Shown here: positions 33,511 through 46,500 of the stretch, one piece after another
How the letters are laid out: the number at the start of each line of letters is the position of its first letter
Numbering within the stretch: position 1 is the first letter of the stretch
Assembly (NCBI RefSeq): GCF_028389875.1
Contig: NC_084664.1
Location: 60,652,703 to 60,716,702 of the forward strand
DNA: 64,000 nt
Reading direction: 5' to 3'
From: Rhea pennata
Lineage: Eukaryota; Chordata; Aves; Rheiformes; Rheidae
Position numbers and translations under genes: made by a program
Notes under the pieces: generated by a model
Told to the model about the DNA's origin: nothing
Seen by the model: the letters and a program-made list of their open reading frames with translations, nothing else
Databases searched by the model: none

Positions 33511-36500
33511 ACAATGGTGTACTACTGTGAAATTCTGCATTTTTAGAATTTCTGTATCAGTCTGTAGCAAATAGGTTGGAAAAAGACAATGAAAAAAACT
33601 GCCTAGTTTTACACCACTAAATTATAGAACAGGAAGCAGTGCCTTCCCTCAACTCAGCTACCAGACAAGATATTTTGAAAATACAGTAGTTGATACAGTA
33701 ATGTCTGTCTTACAATTTTGTTTCACTAGTCTTGAGCTTTTTAACCTATGGGCAAGATAACACTCTTACTTCTTGACTGTATTCAGTCTCAAGTTTAGTT
33801 ACTTGTAGAAAACTTTCAGTAATTTTTCAAATTACTCTGTGTACCATCACAGTCAAGTGGGATCTTCGGTGAGACCTGATCTGAACCTGGTAAAAGCTGT
33901 TTGGAGGCTATCTATTTTTGGCATCAGTATAAAAATGAACTTATTTTGGTGATCAGTTTGATTAATGTAGATATTCAGTAATATGATGACAGTACATAAG
34001 CAGATTGAACACCTAGTGTTCTGAATGAAGAAAATTAAGAGTATAGAAAGTTCTTATGCAGAGGCTGTTTGGTTAACTACTGATTGGTTAACATTACCCT
34101 TGACTGAAGTTTGTGTTACTTTGAGAAATACTTATTAACTTATTCACATAGGTTTGTAAGAGAAATAATAGTTATTTTTTATTTTTTATTTTTCTTTAAT
34201 CCAATTTTGCTTTGGAGATCATCCACCTTAGTAGCTGACTGGTCAGGACAGGAGTTCTGTCACGCCTTGTACTTCATCATTGACATTGTCTAAGCTGCTG
34301 ACATCAGATTAAAAAAGCTTGCAGAAGAATCAGGCATATGAAATGTAGAAGTGGTGTGGGTATTGCTTTTTGTGTACGAGACTGAAATAAGGGATTAAAT
34401 AATTAGTTTTTCTTTTGCCAAGTTTTATGATTATTGAATTTTCAGTCTGGTCATGTTAAACATTGAAAATTTGCTAGACAGTTAAAGCCATCAAGCACTG
34501 ACATCCAGCTACACAGTAAAAAAGGAAGTGCAAGTATAGTCTTTGGATTTGTTTGAACTGCAGCGGGAAAACCTGCAAGACAAGCACTGTAATCCCTGTT
34601 CACCTAAGGATAGCCTAATTGTCTGACTGCGAGATTCATTGAACTGTGGGCTGCTGGTATGAGTAGTTACAGTATTGGTAGCCCAGATCTTAGACATGTC
34701 CCATTAGACAAACAGGACCTTGACAGGTAAACAAGACCTTAGTCTGGTCTGTCATCAAGCCAAAAGGGCTATGCCTGACCTTCAAGGTAGGAGTGGCACA
34801 GGATAGCAAAATGGGTTGTAGATAATGTGCTAAACAGAAGTATAATTCTTCAGAGGCCAGCTGGAGTGTAGCTCAGTGAAACTGTAAGCTTTGTGCAAAT
34901 GTGAAATACACTGAGCACTGGCAAGAGTGCAAGCTGTGTAGCTTTCCCTTGCTGTTAGGTAATCCTGTTCTCTAAAGGCTTGCTTATGCATGGGGATGAC
35001 CAAATAAAGCTGAAAGTCCTCTTGACCTGGTACTACTGCTATTGGCCCTGCAGCCTTGGCCAAGTACTTATTCTTTACATTAGTTAGTAACAGAAGAAGA
35101 AATTTATTGAGGTACTCTGTACCAGGAAGGTCTCTAGGCAGAGGGTAGGTGGAACAGAGTCTGGAACAGATAATTAAGTATAGGGTTGTCTGTAGGTTAG
35201 GTGTGTGGAAAAGTGAATAGCTCAGGTCCTTTACAGCATGTCTGATGTGACTCAGAGACCACACCTGCTTATAAGTAATTTCTGCTTCATATATCACTAG
35301 AGAGCAAACATAAACTGGCTGAAAGTGTGAAGTCTCACAGAGTGTCTGTGCAGCAACTTCCGAGTATAAGACGTTTCTGTTTGACACATCCTCTACACTT
35401 CAGCAGTACCTAGCCATTGGCGCTCTTTGATTGCTAGAAAATGGATTACATTTTGGATATATTCTGTTTTCATATCCTTATAAGCTGTTAGCTACACCAG
35501 GGTTAACCCAAGATGATTCAGAAAGAGACGACGTATTTCTAATAAAAGATTATACTGAATATTGTATAAACCATCTTTCAATCCTTTAGAGTCAGATCTC
35601 ATTTGTCTGCTCTGCCTCTAATAATTCTCATTCTAGCTAGTGTTTACACAAAGGACATATCCTATTTTTAAAATATTTTTTCCCCCAAATTCCCTTATTT
35701 CATATACATATATGTCAGCTATGAAATGTTAAGCAGGGAGAAAAATCAGTTAAATATAACAAAAATACATAAAACATACGTGGAAAACTGCTGATGATTA
35801 CTCACTTTTGAAAGTGTGGCCTAACCTTTGGTGGCTAAGGCTTAGGGAACTAGATCCTGGAAACCTAAGTAGCTAAAGAGTATCCATCAGAGAGTCAGTT
35901 ACCACTGAAATAATCCCAGTGAAATAGCTTTATTTTATTTTATTTTTTAAGCTGATTGAAAGGCTGTAAAATATTATAAACTAGGCTGGACCTTAGTAAA
36001 TCAAACATCCCCACTTTAAATTGCCTGCAGTATGCAAAATTTACAAGAAATTTTGTCAAGGGGATAGCAGGTAGAGTTGACAGGTTGTCATCAGAATGAT
36101 GACAAACATCTGATGGTTAACGTCCATCAAACTGCTTGGCAGAAGGAGAAGATTTCATTGGCAATGCTACCTTCTTAATGGAAGGGATGGGTAGGGCTTT
36201 TGTGCACTCAGTTTCATAACTGATGGATTTTTTAATAAACATTCTTATTTACTGCTTTGAAATAAACACAAAGGTTTAATTTGGTGCAAATCAGAAAATT
36301 CCTAATCCTAAAAACAATACTAAGATTGGATTCAATATCCTGCGTTAAATATATGGTTCAAGAAGTATGCAGTGGCAAGAAAATCAGTGTGGATTCTGAT
36401 AAAGAAAAGGCCAGGTGCCATGGGACTCTGGAGTATTTAGAGTTTTACAGAAATGAGTATGTAGTCATTTTTGCCCAAGGCAGTAAAGAGTACATGCTAC

Positions 36501-39500
36501 ACGTAAGGGCAGTAGTATTGCCTGCATTGTTGCTACCTGTTCAAAACTTTTTGTTACAGTAAAAAAGAAAAGAAAAAAAAAGCCCAACCCCAAATCTAAA
36601 ACTGATAGAAAGTCCATTCCTTTTTATTGCTTTATCTCTTTTACAGAAAAAAGTAAGTTCTTTGTGGAAAAACCTTTTATACTCCCGTTCTTAGAAATGA
36701 TGATTTAGAATACAGTGACAGTATAAAACATTCATTACGTTAACAGAAACATGTCAGGATGTCAGTCCTTAAACATGGCTGATTATAACTAGCTTTTTTG
36801 TTGCTTTTTCTGGCACGTCACTCTGCTTCATGTCACATGTTCTACCTGTTCCTATCTAAATCTTAAATATCATTGTGTGTTCTGAAAAGCACACTGTACA
36901 TAATGAGGTATTGCAACTTGGATGTGCTTTGAGCAATTCACATTTCCTACTTAAATGTCAAAAGAATGTGTGTATGGTAAGGGGAAATGTTAGAAAGTTT
37001 TGTTGGAAGGGAGGAGAGAACAGAGCTAGGTTAGATGTTCAGTAAGCATAGAACAGTAAAATACTTAAGTATCCTGCAAACTCATTGCAAAGCATACTGA
37101 ACACTGTGCAGGATCACTTTTATATGTATTATGGTCCACAAGAATAATAAAAAAAATCTGACTGTTTGATCGCTTATGTCTGTTACTTATTGGAATAAAT
37201 AAGTCTTCACAGACTTGTGTCCTCAGGAACAAGCAAGATAGTGATACTCCTTAAATATACTTTTTCTCAGGAATATTCACTAAGTGTCCTTCCTGTTGAT
37301 TTACGTTGTCACCTTACATTCTTAAGAGATGGCATTTGTGTTCTCCAGCGCCTGTAAGTGGTAGACTGTGGAAATATGTTTTTATAGCATACTATAATTT
37401 TCCCTTTCAAAAAGTGGCCCAGATCCTAGTTATCTTATATCATTCTACAAATTCTTTGAGGCACAGTCGATCTTAGAAGAGGGATTTTCAACAGTAAATT
37501 GTAAAGAAGAAAAACCCAATGTTCTTTTACAAAAATCGTGAAATTTGCTTGCTAGACAAGGTATGCTAGACTAATTACATCAGACTAACTTCCAGTCTTA
37601 GCTTACATTACAATCTCAAAGGTGAATTTCAACTTACCTGACCTGATGATAAGGAGTGACTACTTATTAGAATACCAAGCAATTACACTGGTCTCACTTA
37701 TGAGAAGCTACTTTAATTTATTGTCATCCTTAATATCATGGAATGATACTGACTCTGAGTAGAGGCACAACAAATTAGTTTGTTATTTTTAAATAGGAAT
37801 TTTTATCTGGTTGCTATACTCCGTGCGCTGGTGATGCTGAAAGGATTAGAAATTAATTGTAATAAAATGTGTCTGGCTGCAGCACAATGTCAGTGAACTA
37901 ATTTGTTCCACCATGATGCACCACATTTTCAGTAGGACTGTGTGACAGACCATTTTCTCTTTCTGTAAGCTTTTTGAATAGAGTCAGAAATTTGTTCTAT
38001 CTAGCATAAGTTGATGGTGCTGTTGATGTCACCCACCAGCAGTTTAAAATATGGCTGAAATGCTGCAAATATACACTTGATGTTGCAGCACGTGTGTAGT
38101 TCTTACTAGTTTTGGGGGGATGTTCTCTAAAACTTGTTTAAAAAAAAGGTTCACCTGTGAAACCTCTCTTTCAACTAATCTGCTGGTTTTAAACTGTAGT
38201 TGTCACAGTGTCACACAGGTGGTTTGAAAGAATTTTCTAGTAGTTTCCTTGTGATCCTCACCTTTCTTTTTTGGAAATTAATTAAACTTTCACAGCAAAT
38301 GATGCTGAGTTTTGTTGCATGTTATCTTCACTAAAATCACCTCAGTTACTCTGAGAACAATACTTAAAATATCCATCCTGTTTTGCATTTCATCTAAATC
38401 TAGAAACAATCTAGAGAAAGAGAGAAAATGGTTGTATTGCTCAGTGTAGTTTTTTGATTAATGGTTGCCTCATGTATCGTTATTTTCGTAGTTGTCATTG
38501 TGGGAACATAATACAAAGTTTGATGTGAAAATATTCAGATTGTAAAATATGTTTCACTTCAATTTTGCTAAATTATTTCAAATTAATTAAATACACATAG
38601 TCACAGTAACATATATATTACTAATTCCCACATTAAACTCTTCTTGTTTCCTGCAGTGATTTTGAGTTTCTGCATAGGTGACTTCTTCCAGCTATTTCAT
38701 AGGTGTGGTTCTTACAAAAACTTTCTCATTTTCTTTTTTAGATTTTTAGGTTTTTAGTTTTTTAGGTTAGAGTTGCTGCTCATTTCTTGAATCTCTATAC
38801 TATTTTATGGGTGTTCGTATCTTGTGTTTTCTGATGTGTTCAGTGCAAAGAAACTTTTACAAACACTTTAGCCTAGGTTTGACATCTGTTATGACAAACC
38901 ACTTGTCTTCATACAGCTTTCGTGTGCCTTCCACAAAAGGAAGTTTTCTGTAACTTCAGCATTAAGATTTGCATTTATGCTCATTTTCTGACTTAGACAA
39001 AGACAGGAAGCCATGTCCCCTTTAGGTTCATCACTGTGATCGCTTGACTGAACGAACACTTGATGCTGAACATAAAGCCTGTAGCACTGTCTTCATTTTT
39101 GGTTTCTTTATGAATCACTTCAATGTACAACTTGGACTGATGATTATTGAAAAAGAGTTTTAAAATGCTGAAAATAATTGCAGCCTGTATATGTGTACAG
39201 GCAGCATATGGAGTATGTCCAGCTGCTGAGTGGTATCTTGCCTCTTTCAGAACAGTGACTGAGTGGAAGAATCTGCGGGATCCAGTTCTTTGATGCTTTG
39301 TAGGAATACAGTAGGAGCTGGGACCCGTTGCCTCACTGAGAGCTGAGGTACAGCCAGTCAAATCTTCCCAGCATGGGAGTGGTTTCCAGTTCTTTCTGAA
39401 TTTTGGAAATTACTATGGAGAGGTTTTCTTACACTAAGGAAAATTTTACTTCCAAGTAAGGCTAGGTTTCTGCTAATTCTCTTCTTTTCTTTCTCCCCTC

Positions 39501-40242
39501 CCCCCCCCAAATTGTGGCATGCTTTTATATGGATTTAATTTGTGTTCTTACGAGACACGAAACAAGTGCATATACTCACCATTGCTTTCTGTTGTTGTCT
39601 GTCTTCATCATTAACACCATGTCAGGTAACAGTCCACACTTTCTCATCATATCCCAGACTATCTATAGCACTACATATGCAGCTTTTCCAGAGGCATTTG
39701 GGAATGGACAGCTTGGAAGCTGTCTTCTAGCAAGTCTTATTCAAAATGATTTACTGTTTTCTCACTAGAGGTTAAAAGACTGTTCCCAGCCACTCACGGG
39801 ACCTGAAAAATTAATCACAAAATCAAGCACATGTCATCTGTGGGACTATGCTTCTGAAAAATCCTACAGTTTTAGTGTTGAACCTCACTAAGAATGGTCT
39901 TACTTCCAGTGTTGATTTAAAAGCAACAACATTTCATGTATAAGTGGTAACTTTTTAAGGATGTGTACTGTCTTTCCTGAATTAGAAGTTCAGTATACTG
40001 GTAGATAATGTTCAGACATCATTTCAGAAGCAAGTAATACAAATACTGCAAAAATTGGTATATATATAAATGGTCTATTTTCAATTATGAGTATACTGAT
40101 GCCATTTAAAAATTTGGGACTGGAGCTTCAAAAAACATTTGAGAACTCAAATGACCACTGTAAATAAATTTCTTGTAGCTGACTTAACCCAATAAAGATT
40201 GCAGTGTCTGACATTTATTTGGAGACTCTACTTGTAGGTTTT
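33511..40242. other. Intergenic, no gene supported
   Basis: AT-rich. The longest open frame is 34830-35387 on the minus strand (185 codons). It has no recognisable domain, no repeat of conserved residues and no splice context, so I do not call it a gene. A short hairpin (TTGTCATC...GATGACAA) lies at 36085-36105. Old transposon remains are likely but not recognisable by eye. Confidence 0.5.
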
Positions 40243-40550
40243 GGCTACATTTAAACTGGTAGGTTAAACAGTGCCCAGGAATGTTCCCGGGCAAGGGAAT
40301 GTGATTATCTATTCTAGTAAACTGTTAGACACTCACTGGCACAATTTTGACCCGTGCCAAGTTGTGCACTTCCAAGGACTTTCCGGACATTCTTCTGGAG
40401 CTGGCATGTTCCAGGCACCAGTTTGTGCAGCCAACCTGCTTTGGAGGATGAGAGAGTTTATTAGCATAGACGCAAGCCATCCCATGTCAGTTGGCCTGAG
40501 TGCCTAGGAACATTCCCAGACATGTTTAATTTGCCAGTATAGATGTGGCA
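40243..40550. mobile_element. Short inverted-repeat element (MITE-like), family unknown
   Basis: About 307 bp bounded by imperfect terminal inverted repeats of about 50 bp: 40243-40295 matches the reverse complement of 40499-40550 (shared cores include ACTGG, TTAAAC and GGGAATGTTC/AGGAATGTTC). The interior has no coding frame. This is the architecture of a non-autonomous DNA transposon or a very old palindromic repeat. I cannot assign a family, and no clear target duplication is visible. Confidence 0.65.
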
Positions 40551-43500
40551 TTTAAGTGACTTAATTGGTGCCAAGAATAACAGAGAGTATCTGTGAAAAT
40601 ATGTACTAACTGAGGTATACAACCCTAAATACAGGCCCTTATATTTTTTTTCCTCAAGTAGTTATATATCATAAGAAGAGATGGCTAATGAATCAGAAGA
40701 GATTACTTTGAGTGTCTCTTTGTGAAGTTACAAGGCTTATCAATTTTAGTTATAGCTAATAACTATAGTTTATAATGTTATAAAACATAAATTTTTCATT
40801 TAAAGTATTTGTATGTAGATCATTTCCATGGAGTTTAACAATGAATGTATATGGCTTAAATGTTGAATCCTTTTAGTAAAGTCAGCTTCTAGTGCTTTCA
40901 GTGTGCAAAAGCAGTTTCATCAGCATGAGTACTACAGTGTGTTGACTCCGTCTTCAAATAATGGATGTAGCAGAACCTTGAAGGTGAAATAGAAAACTCA
41001 CTTTTTCACAAATTGTTTTTCACCTTATATGTATGTTTGTCCTGGCTCCTGTAAGAGAAACTTAAGCTTGTTAAAGTGCAGTGTATTGCTGTCTCTAACA
41101 GCTTTTAGCTTACAGGCATCTCATTAGGAAAGTTTTCAGCAGATTTGTGTGCAATGCAGGTTTAAGAGGAGAAAATTAAGGATTCTGTAGTATTATCTTG
41201 ATATTGAGTAACCTAAGAAGAGGAGAATAGTTAGTTGTTTTATGTTGTAAATCAGGAAAAATGATGTTTTCCTGTGAACGATAATGTAACTTTCTCCTAT
41301 GTTCCCCATTTTGTGCTCAGACAGTGGCCAAGTTGACATGTCTGGCTGGGGACAGCCAGAAAAATCTTGACCTGAAAGTTACTGTGCAGGTACACAAATG
41401 TGTGAGAACTCAGCAAGGCATTTAAATACTAGTTAAAAAATACATGAAACTTGTTATATGTTGTAACAAGTTGTTACTCCATTACACATGTATGACAGTT
41501 GTCCTGTGCCATCATTAATAAAACAGCATTTTCTGTTTATTTCTCATCCTTTCTGTAGATTTTGTGTCTAGTCTCTCTTTAGCTCTGGCTCTGATCCACC
41601 TGGCCTGTGGAGAGACTCACTTCAATGATCCTTTTGGGGAAAAAAGGGGATTTTAAATGGAAGGAGCACACCCTTGAAATGAGGCCCACTTCTCTTGGAG
41701 CAGGAGAAGTTGTTGTATGCGCAGTAGGCCACAAGATGTCGGTGTTGATGTGAGCAACCTGGAGTTGGAGATGAAGTGCAGATTCTCCTATTCCCACTGC
41801 TGGGAACACTGCAAAGAGCAGTTGCTGCATTGGCCCTGGCACTGGGAACCGAGGCAGCATTGGTAGAGCTTGAGGCCAGAGTATGGGCAGGAATTTTGCC
41901 ATATCTTTGCAGGGTATTTTTGGTTTGGTCTGTGCATCAGATCCAGCAAAGAGCAGAGAACTTGCTGGAGCAGGTGAGAGCAGGAAGCAGCAGGACTGGT
42001 ATCAGAAACAGGTTCTGGTCTGTTGCGGAAGCTGCTGTCCTCTGGTTAGTTATTTTGGGGAAACACTACCTCACTAGTCAAAGGAAGATATCTTGCATCT
42101 AGCTTTTGGCTGACATGTAAAAGCACAGTCTTTCCCACTTGTCTCCTGTAAAGAGCCTAGTTCTTCATCCAGGAAGATTATTCAAGAGATTTAAGCCCAG
42201 ACTAGCTTGACATCTTGATGTGGTCTGATACAGATTATGTTGAAAGACTTCCCAGCAAAAGTAGCTGTGTGTTACTTACACTGAATGGCACAGGTTTTCC
42301 AACCCAGAGATTGCTGCATTGGGAGTCAAGGAAAAGGGAGCTTCTGAGCCCTATACAACCATGGGGGACCCATCCTGTGAAATAGCTCTTGCACTGCTGG
42401 AAAGACTCACAGCTCTATCGGCCACTGAAACATAGGCAAGTATGTCCAGGATCTTTTATTATTCTAACCTGCTTGCAGGGCAATGTGGACTTCTGATCCA
42501 AAGTTAGAGCTCAACACTGATCTTCTGAGTTGCCCCAAAAGATGGATTTCAGGTTATCACAAAACCCAAGATCATACTTTGGTTTTACACTGGTCATACC
42601 TATTTCTGGCTGTCCCACGCCCTCTGTTTCTGTAGTGTATGGACTGTTTTCTCTCCATCTTTCCTAAAATGTCACTTACCTGACTTTTTATGCCGGTATT
42701 TCTGCACCATAAATTTATTTGAAACCAAAGCGTAGATCTTGACCCAGAGGATTTCCTGAAATTCTTAGGGAATCTCTGCCATTTCAAGCACCACCTTCCT
42801 CCTCAGTTGAAGAAGCCCAGGTGAGTCAGACAACAGAATACCAAAGAAATAAGTAGGAGCTTGACATTTAAAGTATACCAGTCAAAAAAATATTTACCTG
42901 TGTATTTCCTAGCATTATTTTAAATCCCTGACTTTCCCTGAGTGCAATCTGTTTAGGTAATTTAAAATACCTGCTCCAATGGTGTAAGAAAAGGAATTCA
43001 TGATGTACAGGTCCTCAGCCAATCTGGCACTTTTAGAAGGCTTTTTCAATTGTTACCTAGCTCATCAGACCTAGCAGTATGTAGAAAAAGAATTTAACTG
43101 AATAGGCTGCTCATGAATTCTGGCTTCTTTCAGTACCAGCATATAAATGGATTTTTTTGAAAAAATTAGGCATGGGACACATCTGAAACTTAGCTGTTTC
43201 ATTTTCTAATGGCTTTGCCCTAGTTGAACACTTCTTAAGCCTTGGAGATATTTTTGCTTTTTGTTAGTAACACTAACCTTTGATAAAGAGGTGTTCCATA
43301 GCTGCATTTCTGCAGACAGCAGAAATCTGACATTTAATGTCAAGTTACAGCTCAGATTAAAAATGAGGGACGCTGATCTTTTGCAGATCACCAACAGAAT
43401 AAGAGGCTGAGCAGTACAAGCATAAACCAAGAGATAAACCTTTTTCCCTCAAACCAGGGAAAGAAGGCTGAACTTACACAAGCAAAGGTTGAAAAAGATT

Positions 43501-46500
43501 TTGCCTCTCGATTAGGAAAGGGGTACAACCAGCAGAACTCACTCTCCACCTGTGGGAACAATCTGACTCTATAACATTATTAATCTCCACAACCACTGTC
43601 ATCTAATCCCACAGAAATCAAGGAGAATTTTACTAATGATCATTATGGGTAGCAAATTGGGCTTTCATCTTTGCTAGGGAAACCTTGTGATTCAATATGG
43701 ATGTACTAAGACCCACTCAACTGTAGTTATTTCCCTTCCCAGAAAGAGAACAGTAGTGCTTTTTTCCCCATTAGCTCATAGAAGAGGGTATTTACCTTCT
43801 AAATCTGTTTTGATAGCACTGAGAAGCACCTTTGAACAAGGAGGGGTGGAAGGACATAATGCAGTTGTATGAAATCAAGGAAACCGGGGATGCCTTGGCT
43901 AGGCAGTGAGCGAAGCAAATATGCATTAGCAAATCTGTGCCGATATTTTAACTTTGTTCAGCATCTGTTGTTTTGGGTTCCAGTACATCTGTTCTTCTGA
44001 ACTGACTGCAGTTTGCTCATAATTTCTGTATATTGCCTTAGCCTAGTCTAGTAGTATCCTGATTGTTCTACACGTGGTCTAATTTTCTTAATTAGTAACA
44101 AGCCACTGGTTCCTTCAATAGACTGTGAAACTGTAAGATCCCCAGTGCCTCAAGCCTCTCATATGTCTTTTAACATTTGTACAGCCGCTCTATTCCAAGT
44201 TGACATTCCAGCAGCAAAGAAACCTGGCATACTACTGCATAACCCCTCAGCTTTGGAAAGCTAGCCGTAGCATATTGTTTTACTGTGTGTTTATCTGCTT
44301 TTAATTTTTTGCAGTAATAGATTTCTGGTTCTATTAGTCACTAAGTAGTAAGAAAATCCCTGCTTTAACAGCTCCCAAATACAGCAATGCATCAGTGTGA
44401 TTTAACTGATTCATGAGTACATATCTTGAAGCAAAATCCCCAGTAGAATTGTTGCACTTAATCTCTTAGGATATCTTTGTTCAAGGTCAGAGCATTGTGC
44501 AAGAAGAGCTTGGGCTTGAAAATGTTGTTCTCATTTATATTAAAATAAATTTACATTCATCCTGCACTTATTTTAAACCTCATAGCTACCGCTGCCAAAC
44601 AGGACATAGCCATTGTGCTTCTCCTTCACCTCTTAAGTCCCCTTTTTATCAATATGTCCTTTCTGAAAGGTCTTTGCAAGCCTGATGAAGGACTGCTACA
44701 AGTTTTTCTACCAACTCCTCGCTTACCCTTGCAGAGGGGCCATTCTAGTACCTCAGCTTGAGCCTGCTGTTGAGTGTAGGCCACTCCTTTCCTAAAGCTG
44801 TTTCAATACTTCTCACTTCAAACTCATCACCTTCTTCCTGCCTCAGTATCACCGTGGGTTGTCCCTGCGGCACTGGCACTATCTGTTGAAACCCAGAGCT
44901 GTCCCCACTGAGGTACCTCTGCACCTTCCACTTCACTAGAATCCCAACCCTATATCTCCCTTCTTCTGCATATCCCAGCTAACCCTAGCCCAGTTTTACA
45001 CTGCTTGGGAGTCAAAGATGAGGAAGCCTAGAGATGAATTCTCAGTTTTCCACCTAGGTTACAATGGCATCCTTAGGTTGGAAGTTAAAATTTCTTGACA
45101 GGAGGAGTAATGAAATTTGAGAATAATTTGAGTAAACAGTATAGTCTTCTAGCAGAGTACAAATCCTCTTTACTTCTTTAACACAGCAACAACATGCTAG
45201 TAACTACTCTAAAAATTTTTAATTTCAATTCTGGATTCCTCAGAATGTTACCAGCAGCTCCTGTGAAATTGTTCCCCTCTGTTGCTCCATGCAACATGTT
45301 TCTTCTTCTAATTCTAAAGCGCTGTATCTTGCAACAATAACCAAGGGAAATTTAACTAACACAGAGCTAAACTAAGCCCCTATGCCCTCTGCCCTTTTAT
45401 TAGATACCACTCTGAACTGTTCTGCAGAGAGTGGCAGGTTTTTTTTATAAAGACAATACTGTGTTTTTTTATAGGAGCTATTGAAAAGCAGAACTTCTGA
45501 AGATATCTTCCTACAGATAGAAGGCTTACTTCTTTTTTGCCATGAACATTAAAATCTGACAACCTCCTTTTGTAGCATATGTTTTTACTTTTTTAAAAAA
45601 TGTACATGAAAAGAGATTAAGTTTTCATGAGCTGCCACCTCTTGCCTAATGTATTGTTCATCAATGCATTAATTTTCCTGTTTTGTTTGAAAGTCACTGA
45701 ACACTCCATAATGATGAACAGTTTCTCCGCAGAAAAGACATATGGCATGACTTTAGAAACAAATCCATATTCATTAGTCCAAACAGCATGAAATTAGCAT
45801 GTCTATTCTTTTGTTTTTTTCTCTGACTAGACTCCTTGGCAGTCATTCATACCCCTTTCTTGCTCTGTTGCATTTAACTTCTAGAACCTGCTGTATAGCA
45901 CATAAAGTACCCAAATAGATGTGTGCTAATGACCAACAGAAGGAGACTGAACTGTCTGTGTATCATTCAAACCTTCCTGGTATGCCGTAGAGTGTCTATC
46001 TTTGTTTCCAGTGCAAATATTTTGTGCAGTCCTGCAACAAATCGATAAACATTCAGATCTTTCCCTGAAACCTGAATGTGAGGCCTTATCAAGTCTTTCC
46101 GTGATTTGGTGGTTATTAACTGTTTTTGGCTGTGAGCAAACTACACTGATGTTTTGGGATTCCTAAACCTGAAATCCCTTATGAGAGACTGGAATTTTCC
46201 TGTGTATTGGATTGCCACAGTTCCAGTGCAGTCATTGAAATAAGTAGTAGTGAAACAAAATTTGTATTTGAGATCAGTAATTCTAAAGTTGAAATCAAAT
46301 TTCATGCAGGTAAGTAAACCACAAAAAAGGACTTAATTTCTGACAAACATCTTTCAAGTAGGGGATTTTGAGAATTCACAAACAAATGTTTGTTATGGTC
46401 TAGCTTTTTATTGAAATTGCATGATTATCTCCATTTCAAAATCAGCAAAAGTTCAGTTTATGTATTTGCAATTTCACTAACATCAGTATCCATGCACAGA

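Noticed and set aside
43970..44260. Possible very old CR1-like fragment
   Set aside because: A few short words (CCCCAGTGCCTCAAGCCTC) recall CR1, but there is no continuous order of CR1 landmarks as seen at 19.5 kb.
44745..44936. 63-codon minus-strand frame with a protein-like look
   Set aside because: Too short, no domain, no splice context and no similarity that I recognise.
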